Assembly: GCA_036771375.1 (NCBI GenBank)
Contig: DAIPHL010000117.1
Location: 1 to 7,199, forward strand
Direction of reading: 5' to 3'
Length of the DNA: 7,199 nucleotides
Source of the DNA: DAIPHL01 sp036771375
GTDB lineage: Bacteria; Synergistota; Synergistia; Synergistales; Synergistaceae
Part shown: one piece after another, positions 1 to 5,509 of the stretch
Layout: every line of letters begins with the position of its first letter
How positions within the stretch are numbered: position 1 is the stretch's first letter
The notes under the pieces: model-generated
Seen by the model: the letters and a program-made list of their open reading frames with translations, nothing else
Told to the model about the DNA's origin: nothing
Databases searched by the model: none
Position numbers and translations under genes: made by a program

Positions 1-538
1 GGTCTGCGCGCTGGAACGAGCGTTCGCCGAAGCGCTCGCCGAAGGCGACGACAAGAGGGCGCGAAGCGTGGCGGACGGACGCAGCTCCATGCATCGGCTC
101 TTCGCCGCGGCCTACTCCCACTGGGGACTGGACCGCGAAAACCTGACGCTTCTCATCGAACAGCGCATCCGGCGGGAGCTGTACCGCTGGGGAAGGGGAC
201 TTCCCGCTCTTGGCATCGTCGCGCGCGCCGCCCCCCTCCTCGGGCTCCTCGGGACGGTGCTGGGGATGGTCCAGATGTTCCAGTCCCTGGATGTGGGGGG
301 CGGCATCGACCCCCAGGCAGTCACCGGGGGGATATGGAAAGCGCTCTTTACCACGGTGGCCGGTCTCTCCGTGGCAATCCCGACGATCATCGTCCACGGC
401 CTGTTCGAGGCCGCCATCGATCGGGAGGAGGAGACGCTGAAAAGCGGCGCGGACTTCCTCATCCGAGAACACTTCGAGAGCTCGTCCCGCACCTTCGCCT
501 CCCCCCGCGCAGGTGACGGCGGCGTCTTTCGGGCGTGA
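1..538 (+). CDS. exbB: ExbB/TolQ/MotA-family proton channel subunit (5' partial)
   Basis: The reading frame is open from base 2, so the gene starts before the window; the GTG at 68 is an internal codon and not needed as a start. About 178 C-terminal residues are seen. Two long hydrophobic segments match the last two membrane helices of ExbB: one around APLLGLLGTVLGMVQMF (bases 230-280), carrying the family's GLLGTV motif, and one around LFTTVAGLSVAIPTIIV (345-395), carrying the TTVAGLxVAIP motif. ExbB forms the pentameric inner-membrane channel that, with ExbD, uses the proton gradient to drive TonB. The cytoplasmic tail after the last helix is about 50 residues, ending in a low-complexity Ser/Arg/Gly stretch. 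The stop overlaps the start of exbD. TolQ is an alternative, but the short ExbD partner and the nearby B12-uptake genes favour ExbB. Family assignment is firm; the transported substrate is not shown by the sequence. Confidence 0.92.
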   Translation, partial: VCALERAFAEALAEGDDKRARSVADGRSSMHRLFAAAYSHWGLDRENLTLLIEQRIRRELYRWGRGLPALGIVARAAPLLGLLGTVLGMVQMFQSLDVGGGIDPQAVTGGIWKALFTTVAGLSVAIPTIIVHGLFEAAIDREEETLKSGADFLIREHFESSSRTFASPRAGDGGVFRA

Positions 539-930
539 AGACCATGCCTCCGTCGAGACGGAGAAGGAGCGTCGACGTCGACATCACGCCCCTCGTCGAC
601 GTTCTTTTCATGCTGATCATCTTTTTCGTCCTCACGACGTCCTTCGTGCAGGGGGCGATCGACCTGACACTCCCGAGCGGGAGCCCCTCCGCGGTTCCGG
701 GGAATCCTGTCGTCCTCTCGGTGAGAAAGGACGGAACGCTCTTCTGGAGCAAGGAGAGAATCTCGCGAGAAGAGCTGTCCACATACGTGGCGAAGATCGT
801 CTCGAAAAGCGGGGACATCATGATCGCCGCGGACAGGGACGTGAAATACGGTATCGTCGCGGAGTTGATGGACGAGCTGCAACGATTGGGCGTTCGGGAG
901 CTGTCGCTCGCCTTCGGCGGCGGGGAGTAA
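535..930 (+). CDS. exbD: ExbD/TolR-family biopolymer transport protein
   Basis: This 131-residue protein has the standard ExbD plan: a short basic cytoplasmic N-terminus (RRRR near residue 8), one membrane helix (about 18-40) and a periplasmic domain. The helix contains the family motif DITPLVDVLFMLIIFFV; Asp22 in LVDVL corresponds to the proton-carrying Asp25 of E. coli ExbD. It is the stator partner of ExbB in energising TonB. The GTG start at 535 overlaps the exbB stop (GTGA), which suggests translational coupling; an ATG three codons later (544) is a possible alternative start. No tonB follows: the next gene is on the opposite strand. The 103-bp gap to it holds two short inverted repeats but no clear terminator. 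Confidence 0.93.
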   Translation: MKTMPPSRRRRSVDVDITPLVDVLFMLIIFFVLTTSFVQGAIDLTLPSGSPSAVPGNPVVLSVRKDGTLFWSKERISREELSTYVAKIVSKSGDIMIAADRDVKYGIVAELMDELQRLGVRELSLAFGGGE

Positions 931-1033
931 GAGGCCCCATGCCCCGCTCTTCCTGCTCCCGTGCTTCGGCAGGAGGACGCGCCGCTCCCACTCGATCGTT
1001 CGACCATCCTCCCCTTCGGGGAGAAAAGACTCG

Positions 1034-2008
1034 TCAGGGGTGGATCGCCTTTATGAAGGCTTCGAGGATCAGTGGATATCTGGGGCCGGCCCTCAGCGTG
1101 AAATCTCCGCTGATGATCACGACCCTGTCTTTTTTGACGGCGGAAAGGCCCTTCACAGCCCTCCACTGAGACAGGATCTCCTTCTCCCCGACTCCCGGAG
1201 AGCCGTGTTCTCCGACAAGCTCCAGCAGCACGTCCGGGTCGATTCGAAGCAGTCCCTCCCTGGACAACTGGGCGTAAGGAACGTCTTTGGAAAAGGCGTT
1301 GACGGCGCGGGACTCCTTCAGGAGATCGTTGTAAAAGGACTTCGGTCCCGCGACGTAGAGTTTTTTCAGGGATGGATCGCCGGGATCTCTCCCCACGACC
1401 ACCAGGACGCGGGGCGCTTTTTTGCTGCGAACGCCGGAGGAGAGTTCGTGCACGCGCGCCTTCAATTGCCGCACCAGTTCGACGGCTCTCTCGTAGACTC
1501 CGCACGCTCTGCCCACCGCCGGGATGGACTCGCAGATCTGCCCGAAGTCGCTTCCCCTGACGACGACGACCGGATAACCGAGCGATTCGAGCGAGGGCTT
1601 CAGCGTCTCGTTCATATCCGAGATGACGACCAGATCCGGCCGCATCCCAACGACCCACTCCATGTTCACGTGCATCATGTCGACGATCCGTGGTTTCGAC
1701 AAGGCCTCCGGCGGCCACGTACAGTATTTCGTGACCCCGACGACCCTGTCGCCCAGGCCCAGGGCGTAGAGGATCTCGGTCCCCGTCGGTGTGATGGAAA
1801 GGATGCGCTCCGGCGCGGCAGGACGCGTCCCCGGGGAGGATTCCGCCCGCAGGACCGCCTCGGGATGGAAAGAGGCAAAGAGCAGGAGGACGAAGAGCAT
1901 CGCGAGAAAAAGGGGCCTCGAGCGTCCACGCGCGTTCGTGTTTTTTCTCCGGGCGCGCGTCGCACGGGCAAGGTCGAACGATTCAGAACGTATATTCCAG
2001 CGTCGCAT
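1034..2008 (-). CDS. btuF: BtuF-like periplasmic ABC substrate-binding protein (probable cobalamin)
   Basis: This 324-residue protein belongs to the helical-backbone periplasmic binding proteins (Peripla_BP_2; BtuF/FhuD/TroA-like). The first lobe starts at about residue 68 with RILSITPTGTEILYALGLGD and continues with YCTWPPEA (95-102) and MRPDLVVIS (122-130), the pattern seen in cobalamin binders. The second lobe covers about 170-324. A hydrophobic signal segment (33-50) is followed by a possible cleavage site after LRA (55), so the mature protein should be periplasmic. The N-terminal region before the signal is unusually long and Arg-rich (about 32 residues). The ATG at 2008 follows a GGGGAG-type site, but that site lies within receptor-derived codons. 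The only other in-frame ATG, residue 37, would leave no basic region. The gene lies 51 nt behind the propeller gene, in a transcript headed by a cobalamin riboswitch, which supports B12 as ligand. Haem or siderophore binding is possible from the fold alone. No permease or ATPase gene is adjacent. Confidence 0.85.
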   Translation of the reverse strand: MRRWNIRSESFDLARATRARRKNTNARGRSRPLFLAMLFVLLLFASFHPEAVLRAESSPGTRPAAPERILSITPTGTEILYALGLGDRVVGVTKYCTWPPEALSKPRIVDMMHVNMEWVVGMRPDLVVISDMNETLKPSLESLGYPVVVVRGSDFGQICESIPAVGRACGVYERAVELVRQLKARVHELSSGVRSKKAPRVLVVVGRDPGDPSLKKLYVAGPKSFYNDLLKESRAVNAFSKDVPYAQLSREGLLRIDPDVLLELVGEHGSPGVGEKEILSQWRAVKGLSAVKKDRVVIISGDFTLRAGPRYPLILEAFIKAIHP

Positions 2009-2030
2009 AAAAATATCTCCCCTCTGTCGG
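1983..2030 (-). pseudogene. Orphan C-terminal tail of a TonB-dependent receptor
   Basis: Read on the minus strand, the 15 codons before the TGA at 1985-1983 encode PTEGRYFYATLEYTF. This matches the last beta-strand of TonB-dependent receptors such as BtuB: a Pro/Gly-Arg turn, alternating aromatic and hydrophobic residues, and a terminal Phe required for outer-membrane assembly. An in-frame TAG (2033-2031) lies directly upstream, and no barrel or plug sequence precedes it; the propeller gene ends only 29 nt away. The likely explanation is deletion of a complete receptor gene between the propeller and btuF-like genes, leaving its 3' end. The btuF-like ORF starts inside this tail in another frame. 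The assignment rests on a short motif, so chance cannot be ruled out, but the match and its position are both as expected for btuB. Confidence 0.7.
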
Positions 2031-2059
2031 CTACCAGAGCGTCCTCGTCGGTCCCCCGG

Positions 2060-3394
2060 TCATCGTCCTTTTCTTCCAGCCGTTGCCGCCCGGCGAAGCA
2101 CAAAGGCCGCCAGACAGACGAAGACACCGCCGAAGCCGTTCGAGCAACCGCCGCCACCGCTGCCGGACTCGTCGTCCGAAGCCGGCGGTGTGGGAGTCGG
2201 TGCACCCTGTTTCGAAGCGACCGCGACGATGGAGTAAATATTGTCTCCCAGCTCGGCGGAGGTGAACGTCCTCTCCAACGTCCCGACCTTGTTGAACATC
2301 TTCAGCTCCTTGCCGGCCATCGCCCAGAATTTCTCCCCATACGGGTCGAACATGACCGTCCAGGAGAATCCGGTGGAGCGGAAATCGGCGATCTTCTCAC
2401 CGATCTTTCCGGCAGAGAGGCCCGACACCGTCGTCTTGAAGAGGTTTGCGACAAAGGCGCTCCAGTCCGCCGTGTAGGCGCCGGCGAGGACAAGAACCGT
2501 TCCGTCCTTGCCGATCGCCACGCCGTGGATTCCGGGCGAGAGCTTTTTCGTGCCGGCCGTGTCCTCGTAAATGTCGATCGTTTCTCCATCGAGGACCTCC
2601 CGCACGGCCATTGTGGAGACGTCCACTTCGTGAATCTCCCCGTCGTCGTCACCCTGTGCTCCGCCCAAAGCCGCCACGTACAATTTACCGCCGTGATACG
2701 CCATGTTCCCGACGGAGGGGCTCCCCGTGTTCTTGCCGACCAGGGCCGTTTTCACGACGGCAAGCTCCTTGGTCATCTTGACGAGCTCGCTCGGCAGGTA
2801 CGACTTGAATTCGGCATCGGCAAGGCTCCAGAGCACGTACACGTTGTCCCCCACCACGACGATGCCGTCGCCACGCGGACTGTACGTCTTGCCCTGGATC
2901 GTCACGTTCTCCTTCGGTACCCGCTTGTCGACCCTGTAGGCGTCCCCCATGTCGATGCGCACGATCTCTCCCGGGAGCTGCTCCTGCGGATTCTCGGCCG
3001 CGCGCCGTTCGTATGTGACGACATACAGGTAACGGCCGCTGGAGGCCGCGGCGTGAATGTTGCTCCCCCATTCTTTCGTCTCGAAGAGAGGGGCGCCCCA
3101 GTTATGAGGGTCGAAGCCCATCACGTTGTCGTTGGGACCGTAACTGTACTCCCGCACGAAGGCGCGCGACCTTCCGTCCGGATCGTTGAAACCGTATGCA
3201 TAGCTGTCCCCGGCCAGGTTGGTCAGAAGGTTCTTGTTGACGGTCCAGACGTCCTTTCCCCTGTCCAGAAGGCCGACACTGCCGGTCGAATGATTCGACG
3301 TCGTGTAAAAGACGTCGGCGAAGGCGCCCTGGCAGAAGAGCCCGAAGACAAACGCCAGCGACAGAACGAGAGATCCTTTGAATTTCTTCTTCAT
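2060..3394 (-). CDS. Secreted beta-propeller-like protein with Synerg-CTERM sorting tail, candidate surface B12-binding protein
   Basis: This 444-residue protein has a signal peptide (1-26: KKK start, hydrophobic core, cleavage after AFA) and a body of repeating beta-rich units. Units of the form 'hydrophobic-G-xx-lYV...GEIhriD' occur near 112-148, 176-206, 228-258, 289-318 and 343-368, as in YncE/NHL-type beta-propellers. A Pro/Ser/Gly linker (397-416) leads to GGGGC at 413-417, a hydrophobic segment (421-433) and a basic end: a Synerg-CTERM tail, believed to direct sorting and processing at the envelope in Synergistota. Translation likely uses a GGGAG site about 10 nt upstream; the stop of a small upstream ORF overlaps the start (ATGA). 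It is the first large gene behind a cobalamin riboswitch and precedes a receptor tail and a BtuF-like gene. By analogy with Bacteroides BtuG it may capture B12 at the surface. Fold and tail are visible; that function is inferred. Confidence 0.82.
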   Translation of the reverse strand: MKKKFKGSLVLSLAFVFGLFCQGAFADVFYTTSNHSTGSVGLLDRGKDVWTVNKNLLTNLAGDSYAYGFNDPDGRSRAFVREYSYGPNDNVMGFDPHNWGAPLFETKEWGSNIHAAASSGRYLYVVTYERRAAENPQEQLPGEIVRIDMGDAYRVDKRVPKENVTIQGKTYSPRGDGIVVVGDNVYVLWSLADAEFKSYLPSELVKMTKELAVVKTALVGKNTGSPSVGNMAYHGGKLYVAALGGAQGDDDGEIHEVDVSTMAVREVLDGETIDIYEDTAGTKKLSPGIHGVAIGKDGTVLVLAGAYTADWSAFVANLFKTTVSGLSAGKIGEKIADFRSTGFSWTVMFDPYGEKFWAMAGKELKMFNKVGTLERTFTSAELGDNIYSIVAVASKQGAPTPTPPASDDESGSGGGGCSNGFGGVFVCLAAFVLRRAATAGRKGR

Positions 3395-3423
3395 GTCGTC
3401 TCAACTCCCTCAGAATTCATCAT
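3391..3423 (-). CDS. Small upstream ORF coupled to the propeller gene
   Basis: A GGAGG site 7 nt before a double ATG (3423-3418) opens an ORF of 10 codons (MMNSEGVETT) whose TGA overlaps the ATG of the propeller gene by four bases (ATGA). The same frame also has an earlier ATG at 3477, giving 28 residues, but its GGAGG lies only 2 nt away. Such an arrangement can couple translation of the main gene to that of the leader. The peptide resembles nothing I recognise. It could be a true leader, the remains of a lost gene's start, or chance. Confidence 0.35.
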   Translation of the reverse strand: MMNSEGVETT

Positions 3424-3713
3424 CGCAATTCCTCCCACAGACCATAACGACAAATCCGATGCGCCCTCCTTCTCCATCACCTCCGCCCTCCCGGAGGACC
3501 CGCCCGAATTTCGGGCGAGCTCTCCGGTCTTACTTTTTCAAACGTTCGCACTGTCGCCATGGAGCCGAAACGAAAAGACCGTCTCCCACCGGACGGAAGA
3601 CGAAAAGCGCACAAGACGCGCTTCGTCCCGAAAAGCTTCTCTGTGGAAACGCTCCGGCATTCGATTGCGACGATCGCGCCCGTTCGCTCCGTCATTAAAA
3701 AACATACGACGAC
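3395..3713 (-). other. Long leader between riboswitch terminator and propeller gene
   Basis: This 319-nt stretch lies inside the predicted transcript and has no convincing gene apart from the small ORF at its end. It can form at least two hairpins: one at 3599-3627 (GACGAA/TTCGTC over GCGC/GCGC) and a two-part one at 3491-3527 (CCGGAG/CTCCGG outside CGCCCGA/TCGGGCG). Frames of 72 and 140 codons cross it on the minus strand, but they are rich in Arg and Phe, resemble no family I know, and the 140-codon one also runs through the riboswitch. No fragments of a receptor were recognised here. Confidence 0.5.
3491..3538 (+). terminator. Terminator-like hairpin on the + strand (antisense to leader)
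   Basis: CCGGAG (3491-3496) pairs with CTCCGG (3522-3527), and CGCCCGA (3501-3507) pairs with TCGGGCG (3511-3517) around a 3-nt loop. On the + strand the stem is followed by TCTTACTTTTT, the form of an intrinsic terminator. No + strand gene leads into it, so it could end antisense transcription, or simply act as a leader hairpin on the minus strand. Confidence 0.4.
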
Positions 3714-3754
3714 AAAAAATGGGGAAAACCCGCGAAAAAACGCCGATCTCCCCC
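3714..3754 (-). terminator. Intrinsic terminator downstream of the cobalamin riboswitch
   Basis: On the minus strand GGGGA (from 3754) pairs with TCCCC (ending 3721). Inner pairs include GCG/CGC around a T-rich loop with small bulges, and six T (3719-3714) follow at once. It lies about 75 nt after the B12 box and about 320 nt before the propeller gene, where a transcription-attenuating expression platform would be expected. The stem is imperfect. The competing antiterminator pairing was not worked out. Confidence 0.6.
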
Positions 3755-3826
3755 ATTCCATGATCCGCTTCGCCCGGAACGCGAACAGGAAAAAAGCCCT
3801 GCGCCCTCGCACAATCGCCTCTCGGA

Positions 3827-3987
3827 GTTCCGGCCTATTTTCTGGCTCCCGGTTCGCTCCGCTCTCGCCTCCTCCCGTTTCGAAAAACGGCGAGGCCATG
3901 CACGTTCGTCCCGATGACAGTAGTGGGGCCGCTCCGGTTTCTCACTGGATTCCCTCTATGCCGGAACCCCACTGTTCATACCGTTGT
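3827..3987 (-). promoter_or_regulatory. Cobalamin (adenosylcobalamin-type) riboswitch
   Basis: The minus strand carries the class signature in order: a 5' arm GTTCCGGC (3967-3960), GGGAATCCAGTGAGAAACCGG starting at about 3954 in the place of the GGGAA...GGTG...CC core, then CCCAC and ACTGTCA (about 3927-3915) for the usual CCCGC-ACTGTNA, a TTCG-capped hairpin with an outer CTCGCC/GGCGAG stem, and a B12 box GCCAGAAAATAGGCC (3846-3832; usual form GCCAGGAGACCTGCC). The 5' arm is perfectly complementary over 8 bases to GCCGGAAC at 3834-3827, which closes the aptamer at 141 nt, a normal size. Cobalamin binding would be expected to lower expression of the genes that follow. A promoter lies directly upstream and a terminator downstream. 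Confidence 0.92.
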
Positions 3988-3994
3988 CTTCGCG

Positions 3995-4022
3995 ATTATA
4001 TCCTGTGGTGCGCGTTCGTCAA
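3995..4022 (-). promoter_or_regulatory. Sigma-70-type promoter of the B12 operon
   Basis: On the minus strand TTGACG (4022-4017) and a perfect TATAAT (4000-3995) are separated by 16 bp. Transcription would begin near 3988, about 20 nt before the first closing stem of the cobalamin riboswitch. Position and quality of both boxes fit well. Confidence 0.78.
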
Positions 4023-4133
4023 GCAAATCTTTAAAATCCACGGGATCGCGCCGTTTCGCCTGTCATGTGTTCCAAACGGCTTTTGTGCCACGAGATCTCC
4101 ATGGAGCGGACGACCCCACCGCTTCGCGGCCGG

Positions 4134-4163
4134 AAAACGCCTCCCCTTTTCGGGGGAGGCGTT
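4134..4163 (-). terminator. Strong intrinsic terminator
   Basis: AACGCCTCCCC (4136-4146) and GGGGAGGCGTT (4153-4163) form a perfect 11-bp stem with a 6-nt loop. On the minus strand it ends in TTTT followed by CC. It would end transcription from the glycosyltransferase operon, through the orphan Synerg-CTERM tail, before the B12 promoter. A second hairpin (4197-4211, GGCCCC/GGGGTC) with a T-run at 4189-4184 precedes it; there the T-run is about 7 nt from the stem, so it is weaker. Confidence 0.72.
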
Positions 4164-4256
4164 CAAGCAATCGATGCACAGCCAAAAAATGACGGCGACC
4201 CCGAAGGGGCCTCCTCTCAGCTGTCTGCGTCTTGTTTACGCCCGATTCGGTCTGCG

Positions 4257-4361
4257 CTAACGCCGGCGCCGGAAACGAAGGGCGAAGAAAGACAGAAGCG
4301 GAAGGAACGAGAGAAAGCCCCAGCCGGCATAGCAGCCCCCGCCGATCGAATCGCCGAAGGA
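4257..4361 (-). pseudogene. Orphan Synerg-CTERM tail (decapitated gene)
   Basis: Directly behind the glycosyltransferase stop, in another frame, 34 sense codons end at a TAG (4259-4257). They encode a Gly-rich lead (GDSIGGGC), a hydrophobic segment (YAGWGFLSFLPLLSFFAL) and an RFRRRR end. This is the plan of a Synerg-CTERM domain and parallels the tail of the propeller protein. The frame stays open back to 4559 inside the glycosyltransferase gene but holds no ATG, GTG or TTG, so it has no start of its own. It looks like the 3' end of a secreted-protein gene that was deleted, with its terminator left in place. A programmed frameshift from the glycosyltransferase is less likely, since that enzyme ends at its usual length and is cytoplasmic-facing. 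Confidence 0.68.
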
Positions 4362-4363
4362 GA

Positions 4364-5509
4364 CTATCCCCTTCGGTCGGCGTCGAGCTCCTCCATCACA
4401 ACCCGCAGGATATCCCTCGCGGCGAACGGACGGCCGATCGCCCGCGCGTTCGCCCTCATCCGCTCCAGCTCCTCGCCGGATTCGAGCAGCTCTTTTATCA
4501 GCTCCCCCACCCTTCTGTTCTCGTACACCCTCCTCGCGGCCCCGCGCTCCAGAAGGTAGTCACAGTTGTACCGCTCCTGCCCCGGCAAGGGATCGAGCAA
4601 CAGCAGGGCACAGCCCATCGCGAGCGTCTCCGCTGCGGAAAGGCCGCCGGGCTTGAGGACGACCACGTCGCTTGCCGCATAATAATCCCGTATATTGCCG
4701 AGGAACCGCCTGACGATGATGTGTTTGAACGGATAATACCTCTCCCTGAGAGCCTCGAACATCCTCTTGTTGTTGCCGCAGACGATCTCCACCCGCCAAT
4801 CCGTGCAATCCAGCATGGAGTCCGCCACCGTGCCGAGAGCCCCCGCGCCGATACCGCCTCCGCTCACAAGGACCATTCTGGTCCGCTCGTCGACGGAAAG
4901 ACGATCTCTGGCTTCCTCCCTGGCAAGAGGCGACGCGTACGCCATGGATATGGGAATGCCGAGATTCTTCACCGTCACCTCCGTCGACGGAATGCTGTCC
5001 GCCCTGTGCTGGCGCACCGATTCGTCGCTGCCGACGAACCAGCCCGCGAAACGTGGGTCCCTCTGCAACGAATGGCTGATGAAATCGGTGTCGACGAAGT
5101 AGATGGGAACGTGTTGATCCCAGACGTCCAGAAGGGAGGACATCCCGAAGAAATGCGTGGCGAAGATCGCGTTGGGGGCGAACCTGTCCAGATCCCCCAG
5201 AAGACGTCTGAGAAAGGCCCGGCTGACGCTCGTGTGGACATCCCTCCAGAACGCCCCGGAGAGCCGTCTGCCGGAGGAAGCGTCGGTGCCCCGATAGAGC
5301 TCCCCCCAAAGCCACGGAGACCTTCGCGCCATGGCAAGGTACGAGTTCACCACGCTCCAGCGAATCCACCCCGGAACGTAATCGAGCAGATCCCGGCACA
5401 GGACTTCCGAATCGGGGTATTCATGCAGACACCACTCCTTCAGGGCCTCCGCCGCCACTCTGTGCCCTGTCCCGACCGAGGCGTAAAAGAATGCGAGCCT
5501 GCGAGGCAT
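4364..5509 (-). CDS. MGDG synthase/UgtP-like GT28 glycosyltransferase
   Basis: This 381-residue protein has the two-domain GT-B layout of the diacylglycerol glycosyltransferase/MGDG synthase family. The N-terminal domain has the GTGHRVAAEAL loop (13-23), ATHFFGMSSLL (117-127) and VDTDFISHSL...FVGSDES (139-164). The C-terminal GT28 domain has VLVSGGGIG (213-221) and the nucleotide-sugar site KPGGLSAAETLAMGC (286-300) followed by PLPGQERYN (307-315). Such enzymes transfer a sugar from a nucleotide-sugar to diacylglycerol or a related lipid at the inner face of the cytoplasmic membrane. The exact sugar and acceptor cannot be read from the sequence. The ATG overlaps the stop of the upstream phosphoesterase by one base (TGATG), behind a GGGGG-rich site, so the two are probably translationally coupled. 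Length is normal for the family. MurG is related but lacks this N-terminal pattern. Confidence 0.88.
   Translation of the reverse strand: MPRRLAFFYASVGTGHRVAAEALKEWCLHEYPDSEVLCRDLLDYVPGWIRWSVVNSYLAMARRSPWLWGELYRGTDASSGRRLSGAFWRDVHTSVSRAFLRRLLGDLDRFAPNAIFATHFFGMSSLLDVWDQHVPIYFVDTDFISHSLQRDPRFAGWFVGSDESVRQHRADSIPSTEVTVKNLGIPISMAYASPLAREEARDRLSVDERTRMVLVSGGGIGAGALGTVADSMLDCTDWRVEIVCGNNKRMFEALRERYYPFKHIIVRRFLGNIRDYYAASDVVVLKPGGLSAAETLAMGCALLLLDPLPGQERYNCDYLLERGAARRVYENRRVGELIKELLESGEELERMRANARAIGRPFAARDILRVVMEELDADRRG

Noticed and set aside
1009..1023. Hairpin CTCCCC-TTC-GGGGAG between the convergent exbD and btuF-like genes, plus TCCTGC/GCAGGA at 951-974
   Set aside because: No T-run follows on either strand, so neither is supported as an intrinsic terminator, although the first may mark a bidirectional transcript end.
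1040..3763. A 907-codon open frame on the + strand
   Set aside because: It is antisense to the btuF-like and propeller genes, is very rich in Arg, His, Asp and Val, and shows no domain; it is a GC-rich shadow.
3790..3810. T-run with a small TGCG/CGCA stem just after the riboswitch, as an alternative terminator
   Set aside because: The stem is only 4 bp and separated from the T-run; the hairpin at 3721-3754 is better.
3477..3899. A 140-codon minus-strand frame that could have been the first gene of the operon
   Set aside because: Its start lies inside the riboswitch aptamer and it crosses the B12 box and terminator; composition is low-complexity Arg/Phe/Ser.
3559..4260. A 233-codon + strand frame in the large gap
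   Set aside because: It runs antisense through the terminator, riboswitch, promoter and second terminator, all of which read clearly on the minus strand, and has no recognisable motif.
4364..4559. Programmed frameshift joining the glycosyltransferase to the Synerg-CTERM tail
   Set aside because: No slippery heptamer with a downstream structure was evident, the enzyme ends at its normal length, and a sorting tail makes no sense on a non-secreted enzyme.
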